The translations under genes were made by a program, and so were the position numbers. From positions 682,001 through 746,000 of the forward strand of contig NZ_WBIS01000001.1 of assembly GCF_009749465.1 (NCBI RefSeq): DNA of 64,000 bases, written 5' to 3'. The notes beneath the pieces are model-generated. The model was not told the DNA's origin, searched no databases, and saw nothing but the letters and a program-made list of their open reading frames with translations. Positions within the stretch are counted from its first letter, which is position 1. Every line of letters begins with the position of its first letter. Shown here piece after piece: positions 1 through 8,180 of the stretch. Source of the stretch: Agromyces terreus. GTDB taxonomy: Bacteria > Actinomycetota > Actinomycetes > Actinomycetales > Microbacteriaceae.

Positions 1-158
1 CCGAGGAGTTCGCGGTCGTCGAACACGAGTCCGATCGCGGCGATCACCGCAACGACGGCGCTGGCGATGGCGAGCCCGATGAGCGGGCGGTGCCAGCGGA
101 TGCGCTGCGGAAGCTGCAATCGAGGCGACGAGCTCCGGCGTTCGGCGGTGACGGGCAT
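1..158 (-). CDS. Hypothetical membrane protein, N-terminal part (cut by left edge)
   Basis: Only the first 52 codons are inside the window; the gene runs off the left edge. The ATG at 158 is preceded by a purine-rich ribosome site (GAGAGGGAGA). The protein begins with a basic stretch of about 23 residues (several Arg and His), followed by one clear membrane segment at about residues 24-45, so it is probably an inner-membrane protein with its N-terminus in the cytoplasm. I do not recognise a family from so short a piece and assign no function. Confidence 0.6.
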   Translation of the reverse strand, partial: MPVTAERRSSSPRLQLPQRIRWHRPLIGLAIASAVVAVIAAIGLVFDDRELL

Positions 159-241
159 GGTGTCTCCCTCTCATGCGACGCCCGGAGTTCGGGCACAGGG
201 AGAACGTATGGAGTGAGAGGCGGCACCCATCAGGCAGCGGG

Positions 242-269
242 CCCCCGAAGGCGTCGGGGGAGAACCCCC
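242..269 (-). other. Two mutually exclusive short hairpins in leader
   Basis: The block CCCCCGA (242-248) can pair with TCGGGGG (254-260), while the same GGGGG (256-260) can instead pair with CCCCC (265-269). The element lies in the leader of the left-edge minus-strand gene, downstream of the tRNA-Gly terminator. The pairing is visible; any attenuation role is a guess. Confidence 0.3.
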
Positions 270-310
270 GGAAGCTCCGCGCGCACGGGACGACCGAATG
301 GATGCGAAGA

Positions 311-339
311 AGCCCCGCCCGAGGTGATCGGACGGGGCT
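311..339 (-). terminator. Rho-independent terminator of tRNA-Gly
   Basis: A 29-nt hairpin of 11 paired bases with one mismatch (AGCCCCG...CGGGGCT outer stem, GGTGA loop) lies about 10 nt past the 3' end of the minus-strand tRNA-Gly. On that strand it is followed by the T-rich stretch TTCTT. Confidence 0.75.
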
Positions 340-348
340 TCGGATGAG

Positions 349-419
349 AGGGGATGACGGGAATCGAACCCGCGTGATCAGTTTGGAAGACTGAGGCTCT
401 ACCATTGAGCTACATCCCC
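349..419 (-). tRNA. tRNA-Gly (anticodon UCC)
   Basis: On the minus strand a full cloverleaf can be drawn: acceptor GGGGATG/CATCCCC, D arm GCTC...GAGC, anticodon loop CTTCCAA giving anticodon TCC, and a T arm with the standard TTCGATT loop. No CCA is encoded. The gene is 71 nt long, usual for glycine tRNAs, and has its own terminator downstream. Confidence 0.95.
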
Positions 420-486
420 GCGGCCCGCTCGCGGGCACCAGATCATCGTAGTACACCCGATGGGCCCGTTCGTGCAGCGTCGGGCG

Positions 487-3400
487 TCAGCGCATCGCGG
501 AGATGGATCTGATCGCGGTCCGCGCGAGGCGCACCTGCCGCTCGTAGGTCGCGGCGAGCACCACGAGCAGCACCCCCGCGATTCCGAGCCACAGCCACCA
601 CCAGACGGCTTCGTACAGCGCGGTGATCGCCGGCCAGAACTGCACGATCGCGTGCACCAGCAGCACGCCGCCGCCGAGCAGGAACGGCGCCTGCCATCGT
701 CGCTGGGCTCCGATGACGAGGCTCGTGAGCGCCGCCGCGCCGAGTGCGACGATGCGCCAGAGCTGGGGATCGGTGAAGTCGGCGCCCAGCGGCGGCAGCA
801 GGAGCAACCCGATGCCGGGGCCGAGCGCGGGCCAGCTGCCGATGCCGGTGCGGGCCATGGCGATCGCACCGACCGCGATGAGGGCGAGCGCGACGGGGAC
901 CGTGATCACGTCGGCCGGATCGACGTTGCCGCTGACGAGTGCGAGGAGCCCGGCGAGCACGAGCGTGCCGCGCGCCGCCCAGGAGAAGACCGGGCCGCCG
1001 AACGGGCGCGCTCGGGTCGCGGTGCCGGCCACGACCGCTGCGCCGAGCACGAGGAGCAGGATCGCCGCTCGGAGCGAAGCCCGGTCGGCCGCCATGATCG
1101 CGACCACGCTCGGGATCGCGGAGAGCACGACGGATGCCGCGGCGATCCACTCCGCCAGCGCCGCCGGGTGCGACGAGGTGCGGGCCCACGCCACCGCCAG
1201 TGCCAGCCCGGCGAGCGCCGAGAGCACCGGCCAGAACTCGACCGGAAGGGCGCTCTCGGCCCCGCCGGCCAGCGCGGAGCCGCGCACGAGCGCCGCGCCC
1301 GTCATCCCCGTCCAGCCGGTCGTCGCCGCGATCAGGCGGACGGGAACGCCACGGCTCGACTCGGGAGCGAACATCGCCGCGAGCGTCACGACGGCGCCGG
1401 CGGCGACGAGGATGAGCGTTCGCAGATCGGATGCCGCGGTGGATCCGACGCTCGGAAGCACGGCGATCGCCGCGGCCGACGCGAAGAGCGCCGTGCGACC
1501 CGGGGAGACCGTGGCCGTGCTCGGATCGCGACGCCACGTGATGAGGGCGCCGCAGGCGGCCAGCATCGCCGCGAGGGGCAGGGTGTACGCCTCGACGTCG
1601 TCGACGCCGCGCCCCGCGAGCCAGGCGTAGACGGCCCCGATGGCGAGCACGGCGCTGAACCATGAGAGATGGCGCGTCGGGGCGTCGCCCGCGACCGGAT
1701 CGCTGAAGACCGAGGCCAGCACGAGCGGAACGGGGGCGAGGACGAGCAGGGTGAGCCAGGCCTCACCCGAGGTCAGCAGGACCGTCGAGAGCGCTGCGGC
1801 GACGACCACGACGACGGCGGCGATCCAGGCCGCCGCGGCGGAGTCGGCCCTCGGACGCGCGAGCAGGTGGGCGAGCGCGGCGGTCACGAGGGCCGTGCCG
1901 GCGAGCACGTACCCGAGCTCGGCACCCGGAACGGTCACGGCGGCAGCCGCGGCGGCCGTGGCGATCGCGATCGGCACGAGTGCGGCGAACACCACGCGAA
2001 GCGGTTGCGGCGCCGAACGCCGGAGCCAGAACGCGCCGGCGAGCGCGAGGACGGCCGGCGGCGCCCAGGTCCACTGGGCGTTCGACGGCTGCAGGGGGAG
2101 CGAGGCGATCGTCTGCATCGCGGCGAGCAGCATCGGCAGCGCGAACGCCACCCGGTCGTGCTGCGGCGCAATGCGCGGTAGCGCTGCGAGACCCACGAGC
2201 GTGCCGGCGCCGGTACCGAGGCAGAGCCACCCCGTCGTGCCGGCATCCGCGAACGCGACGCCGAGCGCCTCGAGCCAGGGGACGAGCGCGGCGAGGGTGA
2301 TCGCGACGAGGATGCCGAGCAGGGCCGAGTGCGCGAGCGCGATCACGGGCGCCGCCTGCGGCCCGCAGATCCTCGGGCAGGTGAGCCGGGCGGCGATGAG
2401 CAGCAGGAGGGCCGCCGACGCCGACCACGGCCAGATGGCCGGATCGCTGAAGCCGACGATCCACCCGAGCGCGGCGCTCGAGACGCCGACCGCGGCGAGC
2501 ACCAGCCTGACCGCGAGAGCCGGTCCGTCGACCGGCGGCTTCGGCGGCGAGACGGTGAGGGCCAGCGCGCCGGCACCGATGCCGAGCAGGAGCGTCATCG
2601 ACCACGGATCGCTCGGGATGACGGCTCCGGCGAGGATCGCGGCGGCGCCGAGCGCCGCGATGGGCACGGCACGAAGCGGTCGGAGTCTCCCGATGAGGAA
2701 GAGGAGCGTCGTGCTGCCGAGCGCGACCACGACCGGCACCCACGCGGCGGCCGCCTGCAACGTCGACGGGGTCGGGAACGAGGCGCCGACCCCTCCGGAC
2801 CAGGGCGGAACGCTGCCCGTGATGCGATCCGTGACCGAACCGATGCCGATCACCGCACCGAAGCCGGCGGCGAGCAGCGCCACGGTGGCGGCCGCGCCGA
2901 GCGCATACGCGGCGTCGGTCCGCCGTGGGGCGCGTCGACCGACGAGGAGCGCGAGGATGCACGCGATGAGACCGGCCGCGGTGGGCGCGGCCCAGATCGC
3001 CGTCTCGGGCTCGAGTTCATCGGCGATCGGGACGGCGAACGCGAGTGCCAGGGCGAGTCCGGCGGCCGCGGCGGCGATGCGCTGCCAGGCGGGTTGCGCC
3101 ATGCGTCGGGCGGAGAGGAGCGCGAGCGCCCACGCGGCGGCGCTTCCGAGGAAGGACCAGAGCTGATGCCATTCGAGCGACGGGAGGGCGAGCGGAGCGG
3201 CCGCGAGGGCGAGCACCCCGCCGAGATATCCGGCGCCCACCGCCACCGTGCGTTCCGGACCGCGGGGAGCGAAGGCGGCCAGCGAACCCGCGAGGGACGC
3301 GGCGAGGCCGCCGAGCCAGACCGCGGTGCCCGGCTCATCGTCGGGGGAGGCGCCGAGCCCCATCAGGAACACCCCGGTCGGCACGAGGATCGCCGCGGCG

Positions 3401-4221
3401 TGGCCCGGAACCCGGATGCCGCTCGATGCGCGGGTCGCGGCCAGCAACGCGGCCACCACGAGGAACGCGCCGCCGGTGTAGGCCGCGCCGTCGAGGCGGT
3501 CGGTGCCGAAGAGGCCGTTCGCCCGCACGATCCAGATGTCGAGCAGCAACAGCACGACCGCGACGCTCGCGACGCCCTCGGCGGTGCCCGGGAGTCGTCG
3601 CGCCCGCAGCAGCCAGGCGGCCCCGAGCACGAGCAGGCTGGCGACGGCGATGATGACCGAGCGCACCTCGAGACTCGCGACGAGGTAGGCGACGAAGAGG
3701 AAGACGATCGCGGCGACCGAGATGAGCACGACGCCGAGGGTCAGCAGGAGCACCTGCACCCCCGAGCGGCGCGGTGCCGCCGGTGCGGTCGCGGCAGGTC
3801 GCGAGGCCTGCGGCGTGGGAGCAGAAGCGCCCTCGACGAGCGACCGCGCCGCAGCCGGTGCAGCAGGGGCCGTCGGCGCGGCGGGCGCGACCCAGGTCGC
3901 GGGAGCGGGCGACTGCGCCGGAACCGTCGGTGCCGTCACGGCGGAAACGGGCGGCGCCGGAGCCGGCGCGGCGGCGGTCGCCTGCGCCGCGTACATGCGG
4001 CGGATCAGGTCGCGGCGGCGCAGGCCCTCGTCGTGGATCCGCCGGCCGCTCGCGAGCAGCTCGGCGGCATCGGGCACCGCGAGGTCGAGCCCGCACACGG
4101 CGCAGCGCGCAGCGGTGAGCGGCGAGAGGCACGACGGGCACGACGCGGTGTCGACGAATCGCGCGGGGTCCGCGGGCCAGCGGGGCAGCTCCGCCGGCAT
4201 GCCGGCTGGGTGGTCGCTCAT
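487..4221 (-). CDS. Giant polytopic membrane protein with N-terminal zinc ribbon (SCO7613-like)
   Basis: This 1244-residue protein starts at the ATG at 4221, which has AAGGTGG seven bases upstream; an in-frame ATG at 4260 has no such site. Residues 28-43 form a zinc ribbon (C28-x2-C31, C40-x2-C43). A Pro/Ala-rich linker follows at about 81-150, and from about residue 154 to the end there are roughly 30 hydrophobic segments, almost without soluble loops. It resembles the large membrane proteins annotated in Microbacteriaceae as having an SCO7613 C-terminal domain, whose function is unknown. It is monocistronic here. No catalytic motif is evident; transport, envelope sensing or scaffolding are all possible. 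Confidence 0.8.
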   Translation of the reverse strand: MSDHPAGMPAELPRWPADPARFVDTASCPSCLSPLTAARCAVCGLDLAVPDAAELLASGRRIHDEGLRRRDLIRRMYAAQATAAAPAPAPPVSAVTAPTVPAQSPAPATWVAPAAPTAPAAPAAARSLVEGASAPTPQASRPAATAPAAPRRSGVQVLLLTLGVVLISVAAIVFLFVAYLVASLEVRSVIIAVASLLVLGAAWLLRARRLPGTAEGVASVAVVLLLLDIWIVRANGLFGTDRLDGAAYTGGAFLVVAALLAATRASSGIRVPGHAAAILVPTGVFLMGLGASPDDEPGTAVWLGGLAASLAGSLAAFAPRGPERTVAVGAGYLGGVLALAAAPLALPSLEWHQLWSFLGSAAAWALALLSARRMAQPAWQRIAAAAAGLALALAFAVPIADELEPETAIWAAPTAAGLIACILALLVGRRAPRRTDAAYALGAAATVALLAAGFGAVIGIGSVTDRITGSVPPWSGGVGASFPTPSTLQAAAAWVPVVVALGSTTLLFLIGRLRPLRAVPIAALGAAAILAGAVIPSDPWSMTLLLGIGAGALALTVSPPKPPVDGPALAVRLVLAAVGVSSAALGWIVGFSDPAIWPWSASAALLLLIAARLTCPRICGPQAAPVIALAHSALLGILVAITLAALVPWLEALGVAFADAGTTGWLCLGTGAGTLVGLAALPRIAPQHDRVAFALPMLLAAMQTIASLPLQPSNAQWTWAPPAVLALAGAFWLRRSAPQPLRVVFAALVPIAIATAAAAAAVTVPGAELGYVLAGTALVTAALAHLLARPRADSAAAAWIAAVVVVVAAALSTVLLTSGEAWLTLLVLAPVPLVLASVFSDPVAGDAPTRHLSWFSAVLAIGAVYAWLAGRGVDDVEAYTLPLAAMLAACGALITWRRDPSTATVSPGRTALFASAAAIAVLPSVGSTAASDLRTLILVAAGAVVTLAAMFAPESSRGVPVRLIAATTGWTGMTGAALVRGSALAGGAESALPVEFWPVLSALAGLALAVAWARTSSHPAALAEWIAAASVVLSAIPSVVAIMAADRASLRAAILLLVLGAAVVAGTATRARPFGGPVFSWAARGTLVLAGLLALVSGNVDPADVITVPVALALIAVGAIAMARTGIGSWPALGPGIGLLLLPPLGADFTDPQLWRIVALGAAALTSLVIGAQRRWQAPFLLGGGVLLVHAIVQFWPAITALYEAVWWWLWLGIAGVLLVVLAATYERQVRLARTAIRSISAMR

Positions 4222-4343
4222 GCCACCACCTTGGCAGCAGCGGGAGAGGACGGCGGTCAACCGTCCACAGGCGCGTCGACCCCTGCACGGGGCATCCGCC
4301 CCGCCGCGGACGGACCGCGCAGGAACCGCCCATGGCCGTGCAG

Positions 4344-4349
4344 TAGACT
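4344..4349 (+). promoter_or_regulatory. Putative -10 element for tRNA-Pro (and perhaps tig)
   Basis: TAGACT at 4344-4349 matches the actinobacterial -10 pattern TANNNT and lies 73 bases before the tRNA-Pro. No convincing -35 box is seen. A small hairpin (CACGCCG-TTT-CGGCGTG, 4370-4386) lies between it and the tRNA. Confidence 0.35.
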
Positions 4350-4422
4350 TTTCTGGTCTACCCCGTGCACACGCCGTTTCGGCGTGCCCGCGCGTGGTGA
4401 CTGACGAGTTGAGTCAGCGACT

Positions 4423-4497
4423 CGGGGCGTAGCTCAGCTTGGCTAGAGCGCCCGCTTTGGGAGCGGGAGGTCGCAGGTTCGAATCCTGTCGCCCCGA
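4423..4497 (+). tRNA. tRNA-Pro (anticodon UGG)
   Basis: The acceptor stem CGGGGCG/CGCCCCG, D arm, anticodon arm CCCGC-TTTGGGA-GCGGG (anticodon TGG) and T arm GCAGG-TTCGAAT-CCTGT are all complete in 75 nt. CCA is not encoded. It ends only 48 nt before the trigger factor start codon, with no hairpin between, so part of the tig transcript may pass through it. Confidence 0.95.
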
Positions 4498-4545
4498 CGA
4501 GTCGTGAGACTCGACACGAACTTCCACCAAACAGGAGATCTTCAC

Positions 4546-5970
4546 ATGCCGACCACTTCGGTTGAGAAGCTGAGCCCCACTCGCGCCAAGCTCACCATCT
4601 CGGTGACGCCCGAGGAGCTGAAGCCCAGCATCGCCCACGCGTACGAGCACATCGCCGAGCAGGTCAACGTGCCCGGCTTCCGCAAGGGCAAGGTGCCGCC
4701 GCCCATCATCGACCAGCGCGTCGGCAAGGGCGCCGTGCTCGAGCACGCCGTCAACGAGGGTCTCGACGGGTTCTTCCGCGCCGCGGTCACCGAGCACGAG
4801 CTGCGTCCGCTCGGCCGGCCCGAGGCCGACATCGTCGAGTGGCCCAGCGACAAGGACTTCTCGGGCGACCTCCTCCTCGCGATCGAGGTCGACGTGCGTC
4901 CCGAGATCGAACTCCCCGCCTACGAGGGCCTCGAGCTCACGGTCGACTCGGTCGAGGTCGGCGACGACGAGGTCACCGAAGAGCTCGAGCGTCTTCGCAC
5001 CCGCTTCGGCACGCTCGTGACGGTCGACCGTCCCGCCGCCAAGGGCGACTTCGTGACGCTCGACCTCGTGGCCACGATCGAGGGCGTCGAGGTCGACACC
5101 GCCAACGGCATCTCCTACGAGCTCGGCTCCGGCGAACTGCTCGAGGGCATCGACGAGGCGCTCGACTCGCTCACCGCGGGCGAGACCACCACCTTCGCCT
5201 CGAAGCTGCTCGGCGGCGAGCACGAGGGCCAGACGGCCGAGATCACCGTCACGGTCGGCGCCGTCAAGGAGCGCGAGCTGCCCGAGGCCGACGACGACTT
5301 CGCCCAGATCGCGAGCGAGTTCGACACGCTCGACGAGCTCACCGCGAGCCTGACCGAGCAGGTCGCCCGCAACAAGTCCTTCGGGCAGGGTTCGCAGGCT
5401 CGCGACCTGCTCGTCGAGAAGCTCCTCGAGCTCGTCGAGGTCCCCGTCGCCGACAGCGTCATCCAGGACGAGGTGCACCGACACCTCGAGGGCGAGAACC
5501 GCCTCGAGGACGACGAGCACCGCGCCGAGGTCACCGAGGCCAGCACGAAGGCGTTCCAGACCCAGATCGTGCTCGACGCGATCGCCGAGGCCGAGCAGGT
5601 CAAGGTCAGCCAGGAGGAGCTCTCGCAGTACCTCGTGCAGGGTGCGGCGCAGTACGGCATGGACCCCAACGAGTTCGTGCAGATCCTGAGCCAGCAGGGC
5701 CAGATCCCCGCCATGGTGGGCGAGGTTGCACGCAACAAGGCCCTCGCGATCGCACTCGGCAAGGCGAAGGTGACGGATGCCTCCGGCAACGCCGTCGACC
5801 TCTCCGAGTTCACCGCCGTGGTCGGCGACGACGAGGGCGACGAGACGGCCGCCGCCGAGGCGCCCGCCGCCGACGAGGCCGAGGCCCCCGCGGCCGAGGA
5901 GGCCGAAGCTCCCGCCGAGGAGAAGAAGCCGGCCCGCAAGCGCGCGCCGAAGAAGGCCGACGCCGAGTAA
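4546..5970 (+). CDS. tig: Trigger factor, ribosome-associated chaperone and prolyl isomerase
   Basis: The 474-residue product binds the ribosome exit tunnel and holds nascent chains. The N-terminal ribosome-binding domain carries the signature GFRKGKVP. The FKBP-like isomerase domain lies at about residues 155-245 and the helical chaperone arms follow to about 430. The tail after that is acidic and Ala/Glu/Pro-rich, then ends in a short basic Lys/Arg cluster, an extension common in actinobacterial trigger factors. The ATG at 4546 was chosen because CAGGAGA precedes it; an in-frame ATG at 4504 abuts the tRNA. It heads the tig-TPR-clpP1-clpP2-clpX block, though a strong terminator follows it directly. 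Confidence 0.97.
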   Translation: MPTTSVEKLSPTRAKLTISVTPEELKPSIAHAYEHIAEQVNVPGFRKGKVPPPIIDQRVGKGAVLEHAVNEGLDGFFRAAVTEHELRPLGRPEADIVEWPSDKDFSGDLLLAIEVDVRPEIELPAYEGLELTVDSVEVGDDEVTEELERLRTRFGTLVTVDRPAAKGDFVTLDLVATIEGVEVDTANGISYELGSGELLEGIDEALDSLTAGETTTFASKLLGGEHEGQTAEITVTVGAVKERELPEADDDFAQIASEFDTLDELTASLTEQVARNKSFGQGSQARDLLVEKLLELVEVPVADSVIQDEVHRHLEGENRLEDDEHRAEVTEASTKAFQTQIVLDAIAEAEQVKVSQEELSQYLVQGAAQYGMDPNEFVQILSQQGQIPAMVGEVARNKALAIALGKAKVTDASGNAVDLSEFTAVVGDDEGDETAAAEAPAADEAEAPAAEEAEAPAEEKKPARKRAPKKADAE

Positions 5971-5984
5971 GCGGGCGAACGCGC

Positions 5985-6020
5985 ACGCAGGGCCGGACGG
6001 GAGACCGTCCGGCCCTGCGT
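5985..6020 (+). terminator. Terminator hairpin after tig
   Basis: A perfect 16-bp stem (ACGCAGGGCCGGACGG with its complement) closes on a GAGA tetraloop 15 nt after the tig stop codon. It is followed by CGTTCC rather than a long T run, as is usual in high-GC actinobacteria. Confidence 0.8.
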
Positions 6021-6059
6021 CGTTCCGCCGGTGCGGCATGAAGAGAAGGGAACGCCGTC

Positions 6060-6542
6060 ATGGACGACTGGGAGCGGCGCATCGCCGCCGTCTGGGAGCA
6101 CGCCTCCGGCATGGACGAGGTCGGGCTCATCGACGCGATCGACGCGATCGCGGCCGAGCGAGGCACGGACGATGCGCGCGCCGAATTCGAACGGGCCGGC
6201 GCGCGAGACTCCGGCGGACGCCCCGATGAGGCCGTCCCGCTCTACGAGCGCGCGCTCCGGCTCGGACTCGACGACGAGCACCGCCCGCAGGCCGTGATCC
6301 AGCTCGCCAGCAGCATCCGCAATCTCGGCGAGGTCGATCGTGCGATCGGGATCCTCGAGGCGGAGCTCCGCGAGCACCCCGACGCAGACTTCCGCGACGA
6401 GGTCGCGGCTTTCCTCGCGCTCGCCCTCGCGAGCTCCGGACGGGCCGGGCAGGCGACCTCGGTCGCGCTGCTCGCGCTCGCGCCGCACCTGCGGCGGTAC
6501 ACGCGCTCGGTGACGAACTACGCGCGCGAGCTGGCCGGCTGA
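6060..6542 (+). CDS. Small tetratricopeptide-repeat protein
   Basis: This soluble 160-residue protein looks like the short TPR_5-type proteins of actinobacteria. A helical N-terminal part (residues 1-45) is followed by TPR-like helix pairs at about 57-125, including DEAVPLYERALRLGL and VDRAIGILEAELREHP. A C-terminal helix follows. There is no signal peptide or membrane segment. The start has AGAAGGGAAC upstream. It sits between tig and clpP1 on the same strand but is separated from tig by a terminator. The family acts in protein-protein contacts; a link to Clp is suggested only by position. Confidence 0.8.
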   Translation: MDDWERRIAAVWEHASGMDEVGLIDAIDAIAAERGTDDARAEFERAGARDSGGRPDEAVPLYERALRLGLDDEHRPQAVIQLASSIRNLGEVDRAIGILEAELREHPDADFRDEVAAFLALALASSGRAGQATSVALLALAPHLRRYTRSVTNYARELAG

Positions 6543-6604
6543 CGCTCCGGCGGCGAGCACGCGCCTCGATCGGTCCGCTGTGGGCGAACCCGGTGCGACG
6601 CGGC

Positions 6605-6621
6605 ATCCGCCGAGGGCGAAC
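6605..6621 (+). promoter_or_regulatory. Degenerate ClgR-like box upstream of clpP1
   Basis: ATCCGC-CGAGG-GCGAAC keeps the CGC-N5-GCG core of the ClgR operator, with one perfect arm (GCGAAC) and one arm matching 4 of 6. It lies 28 bp before a putative -10 (TAGATT, 6649-6654), a suitable place for an activator. The family knowledge is that ClgR activates clpP1P2 in actinobacteria; binding here is inferred. Confidence 0.45.
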
Positions 6622-6648
6622 AGCCGCTTCCGTGCGTGTTGCACCGGA

Positions 6649-6654
6649 TAGATT
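6649..6654 (+). promoter_or_regulatory. Putative -10 element of clpP1
   Basis: TAGATT lies 34 bases before the clpP1 ATG, in the right place for the clpP1-clpP2 transcript. There is no good -35, which fits an activator-dependent promoter. Confidence 0.45.
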
Positions 6655-6687
6655 CGACACAACGCGACAACGCAGAAGGAGCGACAC

Positions 6688-7272
6688 ATGGCCGAAGCGA
6701 CACCCGGCACCGGAGTTTTCGATCGACTGCTGAAGGACCGCATCATCTGGCTCGGGTCCGAGGTGCGTGACGAGAACGCCAACGAGATCGCGGCGAAGCT
6801 GCTGCTGCTCGCCGCCGAAGACCCGAAGAAGGACATCTACCTCTACGTCAACTCGCCCGGCGGCTCCATCACGGCCGGCATGGCCATCTACGACACCATG
6901 CAGTTCGTGCCGAACGACATCGTGACCGTCGGCATCGGCATGGCCGCCTCGATGGGCCAGCTGCTCCTCACCGCGGGCACCAAGGGCAAGCGGTACATCA
7001 CGCCGAACGCCCGCGTGCTCCTGCACCAGCCGCACGGCGGCTTCGGCGGCACGGCGAGCGACATCCAGACCCAGGCGCAGCTCATCGTCTCGATGAAGAA
7101 CCGGCTCGCCGAGATCACCGCCGCGCAGACCGGCAAGTCGGTCGAGCAGATCAACGCCGACGGCGACCGCGACCGCTGGTTCACGGCGCAGGAGGCGCTC
7201 GAGTACGGCTTCGTCGACCACATCCGCGAATCCGCGCTCGACGTCGCCGGCGGCGGCGGAACCCAGGCGTAG
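6688..7272 (+). CDS. clpP1: ATP-dependent Clp protease proteolytic subunit 1
   Basis: This 194-residue serine peptidase forms the barrel that degrades proteins unfolded by ClpX or ClpC. The catalytic triad is present: Ser88 in GMAASMGQ, His113 in LLHQPHGG and Asp162 in DRDRW. The N-terminal axial loop and the handle helix are of normal length. AGAAGGAG precedes the ATG. Only 27 bp separate it from clpP2, so the two are probably co-transcribed. In actinobacteria ClpP1 and ClpP2 form a mixed two-ring complex, which the two distinct sequences here fit. Confidence 0.97.
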   Translation: MAEATPGTGVFDRLLKDRIIWLGSEVRDENANEIAAKLLLLAAEDPKKDIYLYVNSPGGSITAGMAIYDTMQFVPNDIVTVGIGMAASMGQLLLTAGTKGKRYITPNARVLLHQPHGGFGGTASDIQTQAQLIVSMKNRLAEITAAQTGKSVEQINADGDRDRWFTAQEALEYGFVDHIRESALDVAGGGGTQA

Positions 7273-7299
7273 GCACCCGAGAGAAGAGAGAACGAGCGA

Positions 7300-7983
7300 A
7301 TGTCAGTACCTACCTTCGGTGGCCCCGCTTCCGGTGGAACCGCATTCACCGGCGTCCAGGCGCCGGGTTCGCGGTACATCCTGCCGAGCTTCGAGGAGCG
7401 CACGGCCTACGGCTACAAGCGTCAGGATCCGTACGCCAAGCTGTTCGAGGACCGCATCATCTTCCTCGGCGTCCAGGTCGACGACGCGTCGGCCGACGAC
7501 ATCATGGCCCAGCTCCTGGTGCTCGAGTCGATGGACCCCGACCGCGACATCATCATGTACATCAACTCGCCCGGCGGCTCGTTCACGGCCATGACGGCGA
7601 TCTACGACACGATGCAGTACATCCGCCCGGAGGTCATGACGGTCGTGCTCGGCCAGGCTGCCTCCGCGGCGGCGGTGCTTGCTGCGGCCGGCACGCCGGG
7701 CAAGCGTCTGGCGCTGCCGAACGCCCGCGTGCTGATCCACCAGCCCGCGATGGGCGAGGCCGGCCACGGCCAGGCATCCGACATCGAGATCCAGGCCGCC
7801 GAGATCCTGCGCATGCGTTCGTGGCTCGAGTCGACGCTCTCGCGCCACTCGAACCGCACTCCCGAGCAGGTCAACGTCGACATCGACCGCGACAAGATCC
7901 TCTCCGCCCAGGAGGCGCTCGAGTACGGCCTCATCGACCAGGTCCTGACCTCGCGCAAGACGCTTCCCGCCATCACGAGCTGA
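7300..7983 (+). CDS. clpP2: ATP-dependent Clp protease proteolytic subunit 2
   Basis: This 227-residue second ClpP has a longer N-terminus (about 45 residues rich in Gly, Pro and Ser) than clpP1. The triad is intact: Ser122 in GQAASAAA, His147 in LIHQPAMG and Asp198 in DIDRDK. The residue after the serine pocket differs from ClpP1, consistent with a different cleavage preference in a ClpP1P2 hetero-complex. A GAGAGAAGAGAG stretch acts as the ribosome site. It is the last gene of the clpP operon, with a strong terminator 13 nt downstream. Confidence 0.97.
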   Translation: MSVPTFGGPASGGTAFTGVQAPGSRYILPSFEERTAYGYKRQDPYAKLFEDRIIFLGVQVDDASADDIMAQLLVLESMDPDRDIIMYINSPGGSFTAMTAIYDTMQYIRPEVMTVVLGQAASAAAVLAAAGTPGKRLALPNARVLIHQPAMGEAGHGQASDIEIQAAEILRMRSWLESTLSRHSNRTPEQVNVDIDRDKILSAQEALEYGLIDQVLTSRKTLPAITS

Positions 7984-7996
7984 CGGTCGCGACGAC

Positions 7997-8034
7997 CGAC
8001 GGATGCCCCGGCGAGAGCGCCGGGGCATCCGTCG
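7997..8034 (+). terminator. Terminator hairpin after clpP2
   Basis: A perfect 17-bp stem with an AGAG loop follows clpP2. Both arms contain the window-wide octamer (CGGATGCC at 8000 and GGCATCCG at 8024) as an inverted pair. Confidence 0.8.
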
Positions 8035-8076
8035 TGTCCGGGCATCCGACCGAGCCGGTGTGAAACCGGACCGTGC

Positions 8077-8093
8077 GTTCGCCCGGCGCGAAC
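8077..8093 (+). promoter_or_regulatory. ClgR operator-like palindrome upstream of clpX
   Basis: GTTCGC-CCGGC-GCGAAC is a perfect inverted repeat with five-base spacing and matches the known actinobacterial ClgR operator (GTTCGC-N5-GCGAAC). It lies 52 bp before the likely -10 of clpX (TAGGCT, 8145-8150). Binding is inferred from the sequence match alone. Confidence 0.65.
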
Positions 8094-8144
8094 CGACGCG
8101 CGGCGGATCCGGGCGAGTCTGGCCGCTGCACGCCGATCTCGGGC

Positions 8145-8150
8145 TAGGCT
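8145..8150 (+). promoter_or_regulatory. Putative -10 element of clpX
   Basis: TAGGCT fits the TANNNT pattern 31 bases before the clpX start, downstream of the ClgR-like palindrome. No clear -35 is visible. Confidence 0.4.
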
Positions 8151-8180
8151 CGGAACAGACTCGTCGACAGGGAGGGTTCG

